From assembly GCF_000022025.1 (NCBI RefSeq), contig NC_011886.1, positions 2,118,980 through 2,182,979 on the forward strand: 64,000 nucleotides of DNA, read 5' to 3'. Positions 42,476-52,090 of this stretch are shown here, one piece after another. The stretch comes from Pseudarthrobacter chlorophenolicus A6. GTDB taxonomy: Bacteria > Actinomycetota > Actinomycetes > Actinomycetales > Micrococcaceae. The position numbers and the translations under genes are program-made. Each line of letters starts with the position of its first letter. Positions within the stretch are counted from its first letter, which is position 1. The notes beneath the pieces were generated by a model. The model saw only the letters and a program-made list of their open reading frames with translations, was not told the origin of the DNA and did no database searches.

Positions 42476-43381
42476 TCAGGGCCTGTCCTGGCCCCGCCGC
42501 TTCAGGTAGCGCTCGAATTCCCGGGCGATTGATTCGCCGGTGGCCTCCGGAAGGTCGGCAGTGTCCTTGGCCTCTTCCAGCTGGCGGACATACGCCGCGA
42601 TCTCCGGGTCCTCGGTGGCCAGTTCATCCACGCCGCGCTCCCAGGCGTCCGCTTCCTCGGCCAGCTCGTGGGTGTCCAGCGGCACCTGGAGCAGTTCCTC
42701 GATGCGGTGCAAAAGAGCCAGCTGGGCTTTGGGGGACGGCGCTTGGGCCACATAATGCGGAACGGCGGCCCACAGGGAGACGGTGGGGAGCCCGGCCAGC
42801 AGTGCCACTTCCGACAGGACGCCGACGATGCCTACAGGCCCTTCATACTGCGATGCCTCAAGGTTCATGCGCTCCCGCAGCGGAGCATCATCCGAGGACG
42901 TGCTCACCGGTATGGGCCGGCTGTGCGGAACATCGGCCAGCAACGCGCCCACCAGCACCACGTAGTCCACGTTCAAGGCTTCGGCGTGCACCAGCAGCTC
43001 GGCCGTGTACGCCCGCCACTTGTAGGACGGCTCTGTGCCCTGGACAAAAATGACGTCCACATTGGAATTGGGCGCACTGGCTTTGTAGATCCGGGTGGAA
43101 GGCCATTTGATCTTCCGTTCCCCCGCCGCGTTCCTGCGCACCGTGGGACGGGTGAACTGGAAGTCGTAATATTCGTCTGCGTCGATGGACGCAACTTTTT
43201 TGCCGCCCCACAGTTTGTTGAGGTAGCGCAGCGAGTCGCTTGCGGCCTCCCCGGCATCGTTCCAGCCTTCAAAGGCGGCCAGCATCACCGTGACGCGCTG
43301 CCCCCCGGCAACTGGCTGCAGGAACCGTTCCCTCTCGGGTCCGGCACCCGTATCGGCGGTGTCTCCCTCGAAGCTATTCAT
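42476..43381 (-). CDS. PAC2 family protein
   Basis: A 301-residue protein of the PAC2 family, named for eukaryotic proteasome assembly chaperone 2. It contains VMLAAFEGWNDAGEAASDSLRYL, EYYDFQFTRPTV and VVLVGALLADVPHSRPIPV. The C-terminal 50 residues form an acidic helical tail. Bacterial PAC2 proteins have no proven function, but actinobacterial ones often sit near Pup-proteasome loci, as here (about 3.4 kb before arc). TAGGGT 6 bases before the ATG indicates a leaderless mRNA. Confidence 0.87.
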   Translation of the reverse strand: MNSFEGDTADTGAGPERERFLQPVAGGQRVTVMLAAFEGWNDAGEAASDSLRYLNKLWGGKKVASIDADEYYDFQFTRPTVRRNAAGERKIKWPSTRIYKASAPNSNVDVIFVQGTEPSYKWRAYTAELLVHAEALNVDYVVLVGALLADVPHSRPIPVSTSSDDAPLRERMNLEASQYEGPVGIVGVLSEVALLAGLPTVSLWAAVPHYVAQAPSPKAQLALLHRIEELLQVPLDTHELAEEADAWERGVDELATEDPEIAAYVRQLEEAKDTADLPEATGESIAREFERYLKRRGQDRP

Positions 43382-43387
43382 TCCATC

Positions 43388-43393
43388 ACCCTA
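43388..43393 (-). promoter_or_regulatory. -10 hexamer of the PAC2 gene (leaderless start)
   Basis: TAGGGT on the minus strand, 6 bases before the ATG. Confidence 0.45.
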
Positions 43394-43520
43394 CGTCCAA
43401 GGAGTGCGCGCGTGCAGGGAATGAAGCGCCGCAACCTCGGCAACCACCAGCCATCACAGGCCTTAACGGCCCAGTATTCGCCAAGGGCGTAGCCCCCAGG
43501 GACCGCCCAGCATGTCCCCT

Positions 43521-43526
43521 TAGACT
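43521..43526 (+). promoter_or_regulatory. -10 hexamer of the HAD gene (leaderless start)
   Basis: TAGACT, 6 bases before the ATG at 43533. Confidence 0.5.
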
Positions 43527-43532
43527 TGGGAC

Positions 43533-44270
43533 ATGCAACTTCCAGGCTCCGAATCACCGCTCAAAGCCGTCCTCTGGGACATGGACGGAACCATTGTGGA
43601 CACGGAGCCATACTGGATTGCCGCCGAGCACGCGCTGGTGGAAGCCCACGGTGGCACGTGGTCCCACGAACAGGCCATGCAGCTGGTGGGGCAGTCCTTG
43701 TCCTTCTCCGCCGGCCTCCTGCAGAAGGCCGGCGTGGCGCTCAGTGTCCGGGAGATCATCGACCACCTCACCGCCGAGGTCGTCAGCAGCGTACGGCGGG
43801 AGGTGCCGTGGCGGCCCGGTGCCCGTGAACTCCTCGAAGAGCTCCACCTCGCCGGTATCAGGTGCGCCCTGGTCACCATGTCCGAGGGGCCGTTGGCCCG
43901 CCAGGTGGTGGACAGCCTTCCCCGTCCGTATTTCGAAATCCTCGTCACCGGCGATACCGTCAGCCGTGGCAAGCCTCACCCGGAGGCGTACCTGACCGCC
44001 GTCGAACGGCTTCGCGAAACGGATCCGCACCTGCACCTGGGACACTGCGTGGCGCTGGAGGATTCGGCCCCAGGCGTGGCCGCGGCCGTTGCGTCCGGCG
44101 TCACTACCGTGGCCATTCCGCACATCGTCCCGTTGCCCGAGCACTCCCATTACACCCTGTGGGACACGCTGTCCGGACGGTCCCGCACAGACCTTGAGGA
44201 ACTCCTCGCTGCGGCGGACACGTCAAGCCCTGCTGACGGGCCCGCGACCGCCGTCGGGACAACGCCGTGA
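43533..44270 (+). CDS. HAD family hydrolase (beta-phosphoglucomutase/GPH-like)
   Basis: A 245-residue HAD phosphatase with a helical C1 cap. Motif I is WDMDGT at 15-20 (D16, D18), motif II VTMSEGP, motif III Lys in RGKPHPEAY, and motif IV ALEDSAPGVAAA. The substrate is unknown. Leaderless start. The stop overlaps the protease GTG as GTGA, giving a two-gene operon. In mycobacteria the equivalent gene sits in the same place before the proteasome region. Confidence 0.88.
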   Translation: MQLPGSESPLKAVLWDMDGTIVDTEPYWIAAEHALVEAHGGTWSHEQAMQLVGQSLSFSAGLLQKAGVALSVREIIDHLTAEVVSSVRREVPWRPGARELLEELHLAGIRCALVTMSEGPLARQVVDSLPRPYFEILVTGDTVSRGKPHPEAYLTAVERLRETDPHLHLGHCVALEDSAPGVAAAVASGVTTVAIPHIVPLPEHSHYTLWDTLSGRSRTDLEELLAAADTSSPADGPATAVGTTP

Positions 44271-45460
44271 CCGCGCCGGCACCCGGGGAACCCGGCATGC
44301 GCGAACCTGCAACCCCGGAAGCCGCGGCGCCTGGCCGCCGAGAAGGGATCCCTTTGGGCCGGATCGCCGGTGTGCCGGTGGTTCTCGCGTACTCCTGGTT
44401 CATCATCGCCGCGTTTACGGTCATTGTGTACGGGCCGGTGCTGCACAGGAACAACCCCGCGCTGGGTACAAGCGCCTACATTGTCGCGTTCGCATATGCG
44501 GTGCTTTTGCTGATCTCCGTGCTTGTCCATGAACTCGCCCACGCACTCACGGCCAAGGTCTACGGCTGGCCCACGCAGAAAATCGTCTTGAATCTCTGGG
44601 GCGGCCATACACAGTTCGAGAGCTTCACCGCGTCTCCGGGCCGGTCGGTCCTGGTGGCGCTGGCGGGACCGGCCGCCAACTTCATTCTTGCTGCCGGTGC
44701 CTGGCTGGTACTCACCACCATGCCCCTGGGCAGCGTCGCGGAAATCCTGACCAATATCTTCATGTGGGCGAACTTCCTCATCGGCGTGTTCAACGTCCTC
44801 CCGGGCCTTCCCCTGGACGGCGGCCGCCTGGTCGAGTCGGCCGTCTGGAAAGCAACCGGCAGCCAGGCGAAAGGAACTGTGGCCGCAGGCTGGGCCGGCC
44901 GCATCATCGTCGTGGCGCTGGTGGGGTGGTTCATCCTCCTGCCGTTCCTTTCCGGTAGTGATCCCGATTTCAGCCTCGTGATGATCACCGTCCTTGTTTG
45001 CGGATTCCTGTGGATGGGAGCCTCGGCCTCCATCCAGCAAGGCACCCTCCGGGCCCGCCTGCCGCTGGTAACGGCCGCGGGCCTTTCCACTCCAGCCATC
45101 GCAGTGCCTGCCACCGCTTCTGTCCGGGACCTCCCGGGCTACGGCGCGGCGGCCCACAAGTCGATGGTGGTCTGCGGCCCCGACGGCCGGCCGCAAGGGG
45201 TTGTTGATCCGGCCGCCCTGGCATCCGTTCCAGAAGCAGCAGCAGGAGCCACTCCGGTCACCGCCGTCTCTTTCGCACTGGCCCCCGGCGCCTACGTCCC
45301 CGAATGGTCGAAGGGGCAGGAACTCATCCAGTTCCTGGCCCAGGTTGAGGGCAAACACTATGCCGTCGTTGACCACAACGGGGTGGTGACCGGACTGCTC
45401 TCGCAGGACGCGGTCCTCGCCGCCATCACCGGCAAGAACCGGCGCACCCGCCGGGGATAA
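44267..45460 (+). CDS. Site-2 protease family intramembrane metalloprotease with CBS pair
   Basis: A 397-residue M50 protease. The zinc motif HELAH is at 88-92 and the second metal motif is NVLPGLPLDGGR (176-187), both in hydrophobic segments. Four to six membrane helices span 30-260. The C-terminal part (about 280-390) resembles a CBS-domain pair, usually binding adenosyl ligands. It probably cleaves a membrane-anchored regulator. It is coupled to the HAD gene by a GTGA overlap. This is the second M50 protease of the window. Confidence 0.9.
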   Translation: MTAPAPGEPGMREPATPEAAAPGRREGIPLGRIAGVPVVLAYSWFIIAAFTVIVYGPVLHRNNPALGTSAYIVAFAYAVLLLISVLVHELAHALTAKVYGWPTQKIVLNLWGGHTQFESFTASPGRSVLVALAGPAANFILAAGAWLVLTTMPLGSVAEILTNIFMWANFLIGVFNVLPGLPLDGGRLVESAVWKATGSQAKGTVAAGWAGRIIVVALVGWFILLPFLSGSDPDFSLVMITVLVCGFLWMGASASIQQGTLRARLPLVTAAGLSTPAIAVPATASVRDLPGYGAAAHKSMVVCGPDGRPQGVVDPAALASVPEAAAGATPVTAVSFALAPGAYVPEWSKGQELIQFLAQVEGKHYAVVDHNGVVTGLLSQDAVLAAITGKNRRTRRG

Positions 45461-45505
45461 GCAACCTAGCGGCCCTCCCGCAAGCAGGGAAGCCGCCGGA
45501 ACCGG

Positions 45506-45511
45506 TAGAGT
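45506..45511 (+). promoter_or_regulatory. Possible -10 hexamer of trmI
   Basis: TAGAGT, about 95 bases before the trmI ATG. The leader has an AGGAG ribosome site, unlike the leaderless genes of this window. Confidence 0.3.
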
Positions 45512-45605
45512 TACCTGCCGGTGCGCCGTGCCGCCGACGCAATCACCAGGCAGGCCCAGGGCAGACATGCGCAGGCACCACAGGTTTACAGGAGTGAGGA
45601 ACATC

Positions 45606-46670
45606 ATGAGCAGCGAAACTGCCGTCAACGACGCCACAGCAGCAGCCGGGGCCGGTGGCGCAGCCAGCGGTTCGCAGCCCGTCGGAGCCGCCCGGCGCCG
45701 CGGCCCCTTCCGGGAAGGCGAACGCGTCCAGCTGACCGACGAGCGGGGCCGGATGAACACCGTCACCCTCGAACGCGGCGGAGCCTTCCACACCCACCGG
45801 GGCTTCCTCAACCACGACGACATCATCGGCAAGGTGGACGGTTCCGTTGTGGTGAACAACGTGGGCCAGCAATACCAGACACTGCGCCCCCTGCTGTCAG
45901 ACTTTGTCCTGTCCATGCCTCGCGGCGCTGCCGTCGTCTACCCCAAGGATGCCGGGCAGATCGTCACCATGGCGGACATCTTCCCCGGCGCGCGCGTCGT
46001 TGAAGCCGGCGTCGGCTCAGGTGCACTGTCCATCTCCCTGCTCCGCGCCGTAGGGGACCAGGGCTACCTGCACTCCTTCGAACGCCGGGAGGAATTCGCT
46101 GACATCGCCCGCGGAAACGTGGAGACGATCTTCGGCGGCCCGCACCCTGCCTGGCAGATTTCCTTGGGCGACTTCCAGGAAGAGGTGGTCCGCAGCGAAG
46201 CTCCCGGTTCCGTGGACCGTGTGGTCCTGGACATGCTGGCACCCTGGGAATGCCTTGACGCCGTCGCCACTGTGCTCGCCCCCGGCGGTGTCTGGATCAA
46301 CTACGTCGCCACCGTCACCCAACTCTCCCGCACCGCGGAAGCCATCCGCGCAGACGGCCGGTTCACCGAACCGGACGCCTGGGAATCGATGGTCCGCGGC
46401 TGGCACCTCGAAGGCCTTGCCGTACGCCCGGACCACCGGATGGTGGCCCACACCGGGTTCCTCCTTGTCACCCGGAGGCTCGCCGACGGCGTCACCGGCA
46501 TCTCCGTCAAGCGCCGGCCGTCGAAGACCGAATTCAACGAAGAGGACGTCAACGCCTGGACCCCGGGGGCCGTGGGCGAGCGGGCCGTGTCGGACAAGAA
46601 ACTTCGCCGCGCCGCCCGCGATGCGATTGCCGGAACAAACGTCAAGGACACCCCCGAGGTCACGAACTAG
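45606..46670 (+). CDS. trmI: tRNA (adenine-58-N1)-methyltransferase TrmI
   Basis: A 354-residue SAM-dependent enzyme that forms m1A58 in tRNA. An Ala/Gly-rich N-terminal tail (1-30) precedes the beta-barrel region and the Rossmann domain. The SAM loop is VVEAGVGSGALS at 131-142, followed by an Arg-rich EFADIARGN segment and the catalytic VLDMLAPWE motif. Residues after 300 form a basic tail. AGGAGTGAGGA lies before the ATG. It precedes arc, the same order as Rv2118c and mpa in mycobacteria. Confidence 0.92.
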   Translation: MSSETAVNDATAAAGAGGAASGSQPVGAARRRGPFREGERVQLTDERGRMNTVTLERGGAFHTHRGFLNHDDIIGKVDGSVVVNNVGQQYQTLRPLLSDFVLSMPRGAAVVYPKDAGQIVTMADIFPGARVVEAGVGSGALSISLLRAVGDQGYLHSFERREEFADIARGNVETIFGGPHPAWQISLGDFQEEVVRSEAPGSVDRVVLDMLAPWECLDAVATVLAPGGVWINYVATVTQLSRTAEAIRADGRFTEPDAWESMVRGWHLEGLAVRPDHRMVAHTGFLLVTRRLADGVTGISVKRRPSKTEFNEEDVNAWTPGAVGERAVSDKKLRRAARDAIAGTNVKDTPEVTN

Positions 46671-46752
46671 TCCACATTTCGGGAGTCTCCATCCCTAGCT
46701 GCCCTCTTGGGACTAATGTCTTAAGAGAAGAGCAGGAAGGGGCTGATGCATC

Positions 46753-48504
46753 ATGGAGACACCGAACCAGGACTCCGGACGTACACCGACAGAGCAATCT
46801 GCCGCCAATGACCTCTCGGTTGCCGACCGCCAGGTCAACATCCTCCGGGACAAACTCAGGCACATTGACCGCCAGTTGGCTGCGGCAACGCAGAACAACA
46901 CCAAGCTGGTCAGCATGCTTGAAACAGCGAAGGCGGAAATCCTCCGCCTGAAGAACGCGCTGGACCAGGAAGGGCAGCCACCTTACAGCTTTGGCACCAT
47001 CCTGCAGCTGAACCCGCGGCGGCAACCGGCCCCGGGCAACAGCGGGCAGGCAGCCACGGAGGAATCTGCGGACATCTTCAACGCTGGCCGGAAGATGCGA
47101 GTAGGTCTCAGCCCCTTGGTGAACATCAACCAGCTCACCGTGGGTCAGGAGGTCCTGCTGAACGAGGCCCTGCTGATCGTGGCAGGCCTCGGCTACGAAC
47201 GCGCCGGTGAGCTCGCCACGCTTAAGGAAATGCTCGGAGCCGACCGGGCACTCGTGGTGGGCCGGGCCGACGAAGAACGCGTGGTCCGGCTCTCGGGTGC
47301 CCTGCTCGCACAGAAGCTCCGCGTGGGCGATGCCCTGTCCATCGATTCACGGACAGGGTACGCACTCGAGAAGGTGCCGCGCTCCGAGGTCGAGAACCTC
47401 GTCCTCGAAGAAGTTCCGGACATCACCTACGAGGACATTGGCGGCCTGGGCCCGCAAATCGAACAAATCCGCGACGCCGTGGAACTGCCGTTCCTGCACC
47501 CTGACCTATACCGTGAACACGGGCTGAAAGCACCCAAGGGTATCCTCCTCTACGGCCCCCCGGGCTGCGGCAAGACCCTCATCGCCAAGGCGGTGGCCAA
47601 CTCTCTAGCCGCCCGCGCCGCCGAGCGCTCCGGGAACGTGGACCTGAAAAGCTACTTCCTGAACATCAAGGGCCCGGAACTGCTCGACAAGTACGTGGGC
47701 GAAACGGAACGCCACATCCGGCTGATCTTCGCCCGCGCCCGTGAAAAGGCCTCGGACGGCAGCCCCGTGGTGGTCTTCTTCGACGAAATGGATTCGCTGT
47801 TCCGGACCAGGGGCACGGGCATCTCGTCCGACGTCGAAACCACCATCGTCCCGCAGCTGCTCAGCGAGATTGACGGCGTGGAACGGCTGGACAACGTGAT
47901 AGTGATCGGCGCCTCCAACCGCGAGGACATGATCGATCCCGCCATCCTCCGGCCCGGCCGCCTTGACGTCAAAGTCAAGATCCACCGCCCCGACGCCGAA
48001 GCTGCTGCGGACATCTTCAACAAGTACATCACTCCGGACCTGCCGTTCCACGAGTCCGACCTTGCTGAGCACAACGGCGATGTGCAAGCGACGGTGGATG
48101 CCATGGTGCAGCGGACCGTGGAAGCCATGTACTCCACGGACAAGTCCAACGAGTTCCTCGAGGTGACCTACGCCAACGGGGACACCGAGATGCTGTACTT
48201 CAAGGACTTCAACTCCGGCGCCGTGGTCCAGAACGTGGTGGACCGTGCCAAGAAGTACGCCATCAAGGACCTGCTCACCAGCCAGCAGAGGGGGCTTCGC
48301 ATCGAGCACCTGCTGCGGGCCGTGGTCGATGAGTTCCGCGAGCACGAGGACATGCCCAACACCACCAACCCTGATGACTGGGCACGGATCTCCGGCAAGA
48401 AGGGCGAACGGATCACCTACATCCGGACGATTGTCCAGGGCAAGGCCGGGCAGGAACCCGGGAAGTCCATCGAAACCACCCCCACCACTGGACAGTATCT
48501 GTGA
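46753..48504 (+). CDS. arc: Proteasome-associated ATPase ARC (Mpa)
   Basis: A 583-residue hexameric AAA unfoldase that recruits pupylated proteins and feeds them to the 20S core. The coiled coil at about 22-75 binds Pup. Two OB folds follow (about 78-215). The AAA domain has Walker A GPPGCGKT at 268-275 and Walker B VVFFDEMD at 340-347, plus the sensor [10 protein letters not shown]. The C terminus GQYL has the penultimate Tyr that docks into the alpha ring (Y582). AGGAAGG lies about 14 bases before the ATG. Stop overlaps the dop GTG. Confidence 0.97.
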   Translation: METPNQDSGRTPTEQSAANDLSVADRQVNILRDKLRHIDRQLAAATQNNTKLVSMLETAKAEILRLKNALDQEGQPPYSFGTILQLNPRRQPAPGNSGQAATEESADIFNAGRKMRVGLSPLVNINQLTVGQEVLLNEALLIVAGLGYERAGELATLKEMLGADRALVVGRADEERVVRLSGALLAQKLRVGDALSIDSRTGYALEKVPRSEVENLVLEEVPDITYEDIGGLGPQIEQIRDAVELPFLHPDLYREHGLKAPKGILLYGPPGCGKTLIAKAVANSLAARAAERSGNVDLKSYFLNIKGPELLDKYVGETERHIRLIFARAREKASDGSPVVVFFDEMDSLFRTRGTGISSDVETTIVPQLLSEIDGVERLDNVIVIGASNREDMIDPAILRPGRLDVKVKIHRPDAEAAADIFNKYITPDLPFHESDLAEHNGDVQATVDAMVQRTVEAMYSTDKSNEFLEVTYANGDTEMLYFKDFNSGAVVQNVVDRAKKYAIKDLLTSQQRGLRIEHLLRAVVDEFREHEDMPNTTNPDDWARISGKKGERITYIRTIVQGKAGQEPGKSIETTPTTGQYL

Positions 48505-50174
48505 CGGCTGCACCGGAACCGGCGGGCGGGGGAGGCCTGCCCGCCGGCGGCGCGATGCGGGTCATGGGCGCGGAAACCGAATACGGGATCCACGCTCCTA
48601 CCGCCCCCTCGGCCAACGCCACCATGATGAGTGCCCGGGTGGTCCAGGCGTACGCCCAGGTCACCCGGCAGCGGGCGGCGGGCGGAGCGGAAACCCGCTG
48701 GGATTACACGGATGAAGAACCGCTTCATGACGCCCGCGGATGGACCGTGGACAGGGAAACGGCCCACCCAAGCCAGCTCACCGACCAGCCGCCCGTCCTT
48801 GACGCCGAAGCGGTGGCGCTGGCCTACGGACGGGAGGACCTGGAGCTCGATGGCCAGGACGAGTCCGGATCCCTCCTGATGAACATGGTCCTCGGCAACG
48901 GAGCGCGCCTCTACGTGGACCACGCGCATCCCGAGTACTCCAGCCCCGAAGTCACCAACCCCCGGGACGCCGTGGCCTGGGATGCTGCAGGGGACCTCGT
49001 TGCCCTGGCAGCGGTCCGCCGGCTCGCCGCAGACCCGGACCTGCCGCCGGTGAATCTTTACAAGAACAACACGGACAACAAATCGGTGTCCTACGGGTCC
49101 CACGAGAACTACCTCATGCCACGTTCGGTTCCTTTCGCCGACATCGTCCGCGGGCTGACGCCTTTCTTTGTGAGCCGCCAGGCCGTATGCGGCGCCGGGC
49201 GCCTGGGCATCGGCCAGGACAGTTCGGCGGCGGGTTACCAGATCAGCCAGCGCGCGGACTTCTTCGAAGCCGAGGTGGGGCTGGAGACAACCATCCGCAG
49301 GCCGATTATCAACACCCGTGATGAACCGCACGCGACGGCGGATAAGTACCGCCGGCTCCACGTGATCATTGGCGACGCCAACCTCAGCCAGGTCTCCAAC
49401 TACCTTAAGTTCGGAACTACTGCCATGGTGCTGAGCCTCATCGAGGCCGGGCTGGCGCCGAAGGTCGAAGTCCACGAGCCCGTGCGGGCGCTGCAGGCAA
49501 TCAGCCACGACACCTCCCTGACTGCCACGGTGCGGCTGGTGGACGGCCGGAGGGTCACCGCCCTCGATCTGCAGTGGATGTACCACGAAGCGGCGGCAAA
49601 ACTGGCCCAGGACACCGGCGTGGGCGACGCCGTGGACGGGGACGGACATACCCACGAGGTCCTGGAACGCTGGGCCGAAGTCCTCACACAGTTGGACAGC
49701 AACCGGGCGGCCGCGGCAACCTCCGTGGAATGGCTTGCCAAGCTTTCGCTCCTGGACGGTTACCGTCAGCGTGACGGCCTGGAATGGGATGACGCCCGGC
49801 TGGGACTGGTGGACCTCCAGTGGGCCGACATCCGGCCGGAGAAGGGCCTCTACTACCGGCTCCTGGCACGGAACCGGATGCAGCGCGTGGTGGAGGACGC
49901 CGCAATCTCGGCAGCTGTGGGGCAACCGCCCGCTGACACCCGGGCGTTCTTCCGCGGCAAGTGCATCAGCAGCTTCGGCAAGGATGTAGTGGGGGCCAGC
50001 TGGGACTCCGTCATCTTCGATGTTCCGGGTTACGGGCGGCTGCAGCGGGTGCCTACCCGCGAGCCCCTTCGCGGCACAAAAGCCCTGACAGGAGCCCTTT
50101 TTGAGCGCTTCCGCGAGGCCGGTCCGTTCCTCGGTGAACTGCTGGGACACAACACCGCTCCGCCTGCGGCGTAA
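48501..50174 (+). CDS. dop: Pup deamidase/depupylase Dop
   Basis: A 557-residue glutamine-synthetase-like enzyme. It converts the C-terminal Gln of Pup to Glu and removes Pup from substrates. The ATP/Mg strand [12 protein letters not shown] is at 22-33. Further motifs are [14 protein letters not shown] (catalytic-type Asp), [17 protein letters not shown] and [12 protein letters not shown], all shared with PafA. The Dop-specific loop lies between about 40 and 90. Start GTG overlaps the arc stop by GTGA. The first 18 residues are Gly/Pro-rich and may be dispensable; MRVMGAE at 48555 is an alternative start. Confidence 0.96.
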   Translation: MTAAPEPAGGGGLPAGGAMRVMGAETEYGIHAPTAPSANATMMSARVVQAYAQVTRQRAAGGAETRWDYTDEEPLHDARGWTVDRETAHPSQLTDQPPVLDAEAVALAYGREDLELDGQDESGSLLMNMVLGNGARLYVDHAHPEYSSPEVTNPRDAVAWDAAGDLVALAAVRRLAADPDLPPVNLYKNNTDNKSVSYGSHENYLMPRSVPFADIVRGLTPFFVSRQAVCGAGRLGIGQDSSAAGYQISQRADFFEAEVGLETTIRRPIINTRDEPHATADKYRRLHVIIGDANLSQVSNYLKFGTTAMVLSLIEAGLAPKVEVHEPVRALQAISHDTSLTATVRLVDGRRVTALDLQWMYHEAAAKLAQDTGVGDAVDGDGHTHEVLERWAEVLTQLDSNRAAAATSVEWLAKLSLLDGYRQRDGLEWDDARLGLVDLQWADIRPEKGLYYRLLARNRMQRVVEDAAISAAVGQPPADTRAFFRGKCISSFGKDVVGASWDSVIFDVPGYGRLQRVPTREPLRGTKALTGALFERFREAGPFLGELLGHNTAPPAA

Positions 50175-50262
50175 ACCGCGCGGGACGCCCCGGGCCGTGG
50201 CAGGATGGGCATATATTGGTGGATCGTCCGGATCCGCCGGCAACAAAAGGAAAGGGATAGCA

Positions 50263-50466
50263 ATGGCAGGCCAGGAGCAGCAGCAGCCGCAATCACGCGA
50301 CAGCCAGGTCGACGAAGACATTCCCGAGGCACCGCCCGCACCGCCCGAGGCGCAAGCCTCGGCATCGACCGAAGGCGTGGACGACCTGCTCGACGAAATC
50401 GACGGTGTCCTTGAATCGAACGCCGAAGAATTCGTCCGGGCCTTCGTCCAAAAAGGCGGCCAGTAA
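50263..50466 (+). CDS. pup: Prokaryotic ubiquitin-like protein Pup
   Basis: A 67-residue disordered modifier. N-terminal half is Gln/Pro-rich; the ARC-binding helix region is VDDLLDEIDGVLESNAEEFVRAF. The C terminus VQKGGQ ends in Gln, so it must be deamidated by Dop before ligation. It has a single Lys, four residues from the end. AAAGGGA lies about 7 bases before the ATG. TATATT at 50212-50217 in the dop-pup gap might be a separate -10. Coupled downstream to prcB. Confidence 0.97.
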   Translation: MAGQEQQQPQSRDSQVDEDIPEAPPAPPEAQASASTEGVDDLLDEIDGVLESNAEEFVRAFVQKGGQ

Positions 50467-50548
50467 ACCCGGACCCCGGATGGTGGCGGAAGCCGCGGAC
50501 GGCCGGAATCTGTACCGACGTTGAACACCACGTTTTAGGAGTGCATGA

Positions 50549-51370
50549 GTGCAGGAATCAACCGCCAACAAGGTAGCCGCGAACGCCACCTCGTCATTCA
50601 CCGAACACCTTCAGCGCGACCGGCCGGAGCTCCTGCCGTTCAACCGCTCGGGGCAGGGCAGCGCAACGGCGGCCGCCCCGCTCCAGGTTCCCCATGCCAC
50701 TACCATCGTGGCCATGAGCTACAACGGCGGCGTGCTGATGGCGGGGGACCGGCGGGCCACCATGGGCAACGTCATTGCCAGCAGGCACATCGAGAAAGTG
50801 TTCCCGGCCGACCGGTACTCCGTTCTGGGCATCGCGGGCACCGCGGGCATCGCGATCGACCTGACCCGGTTGTTCCAGGTGGAGCTGGAGCACTACGAAA
50901 AAATCGAGGGAACCCTCCTCAGCCTTGAAGGCAAGGCAAACAGGCTCGGGGCGATGATCCGCGGGAACCTTCCCCTGGCCATGCAGGGCTTGGCTGTGGT
51001 ACCCCTTTTCGCCGGCTTCGACACCAGCGCCGGTGTCGGCAGGCTGTTCTCGTACGACGTGACCGGCGGCCGGTACGAGGAACACGAACACCACACGGTG
51101 GGTTCCGGGTCGGTCTTCGCCCGTGGAGCCCTCAAGAAACTTTGGCGCCCCAACCTCTCCGCAGAAGAAGCCGTGGCCGTCGCCATCGAGGCCTTGTTCG
51201 ACGCCGCAGATGACGACTCCGCCACTGGAGGCCCGGACACTGTGCGCAAGCTCTGGCCCGTGGTGTACACGGTGGACAGCACAGGCACCCGACGCGTGGC
51301 GGAGCCACAACTCGCCGCTGCATCACAGCACGTTATCGAGGCCCGCACCATTGCCGGACGGGAGGCCTGA
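50549..51370 (+). CDS. prcB: 20S proteasome subunit beta PrcB
   Basis: A 273-residue precursor of the catalytic core subunit. The propeptide is about 50 residues; cleavage before T51 in PHA-TTIVAM exposes the N-terminal Thr nucleophile. Other core residues are GDRRAT (Asp/Lys-type pocket), [10 protein letters not shown] (K83-region Lys) and GIAGTAG. AGGAG lies about 8 bases before the GTG. An overlapping ATG at 50545 is in another frame. prcA begins 2 bases after the stop. Confidence 0.97.
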   Translation: MQESTANKVAANATSSFTEHLQRDRPELLPFNRSGQGSATAAAPLQVPHATTIVAMSYNGGVLMAGDRRATMGNVIASRHIEKVFPADRYSVLGIAGTAGIAIDLTRLFQVELEHYEKIEGTLLSLEGKANRLGAMIRGNLPLAMQGLAVVPLFAGFDTSAGVGRLFSYDVTGGRYEEHEHHTVGSGSVFARGALKKLWRPNLSAEEAVAVAIEALFDAADDDSATGGPDTVRKLWPVVYTVDSTGTRRVAEPQLAAASQHVIEARTIAGREA

Positions 51371-51371
51371 C

Positions 51372-52082
51372 ATGACACAGCAGTTCTATGTCTCTCCCGA
51401 ACAGCTGATGAAGGACCGTGCGGACTTCGCACGGAAGGGCATCGCGCGCGGAAAGTCGGTGGTGGTGATCAGCTGCGAAGACGGCATCGCCCTGGTGGCC
51501 GAGAACCCCTCTCCGTCGCTCCACAAAATAGGTGAGATCTACGACAAGATCGCTTTCGCCGCCGTCGGCAAATACAACGAATTTGAAAGCCTGCGGCAGG
51601 CCGGCGTGCGTTATGCCGATGTCCGCGGCTATTCGTACGACCGCGAGGATGTCACCGCCCGCGGCCTTGCCAGCGTGTACGCCCAAAGCCTTGGCGCCGT
51701 GTTCACCGCCGAACAGAAACCGTTCGAAGTGGAACTCGCGGTGGCCGAAGTAGGCGCCACGCAGGCTGAGGACCATTTATACCGCCTGACGTTCGACGGC
51801 TCCATCGCTGACGAACACAGTTTCGTGGTGATGGGTGGCCAGGCAGACCGCGTCGCCTCTGCCATTGACCAGGGCTGGCGGGCCTCACTGGGTTTCCCGG
51901 ACGCCGTCCGCCTCGCACTTAACGGCCTCGCTCCGGCACCCGAGACGGAAGAAACGGCCAAGCCGGTCCCGGCGCGTGCGATCGAAGTGGCGGTCCTTGA
52001 CCGGCACTCAGAGGAAGTCCGCGGCGCCCGCCGTGCCTTCCGCAGGCTCAACGACGCAGACATCACTGCATTGCTGGCGTAG
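51372..52082 (+). CDS. prcA: 20S proteasome subunit alpha PrcA
   Basis: A 236-residue alpha-ring subunit that forms the gated entry pore. N-terminal gate [27 protein letters not shown] sequence is intact, followed by [30 protein letters not shown] and the [17 protein letters not shown] helix. There is no catalytic Thr. ATG 51372 follows the prcB stop; ribosome site GGAGG overlaps the end of prcB. A long in-frame extension upstream runs through prcB and is rejected. Confidence 0.97.
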   Translation: MTQQFYVSPEQLMKDRADFARKGIARGKSVVVISCEDGIALVAENPSPSLHKIGEIYDKIAFAAVGKYNEFESLRQAGVRYADVRGYSYDREDVTARGLASVYAQSLGAVFTAEQKPFEVELAVAEVGATQAEDHLYRLTFDGSIADEHSFVVMGGQADRVASAIDQGWRASLGFPDAVRLALNGLAPAPETEETAKPVPARAIEVAVLDRHSEEVRGARRAFRRLNDADITALLA

Positions 52083-52090
52083 GAGGAGAG

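Noticed and set aside
48417..50531. Long open frame of 704 codons opposite dop
   Set aside because: Shadow of the dop coding sequence; low-complexity His/Gln/Arg-rich translation with no domain.
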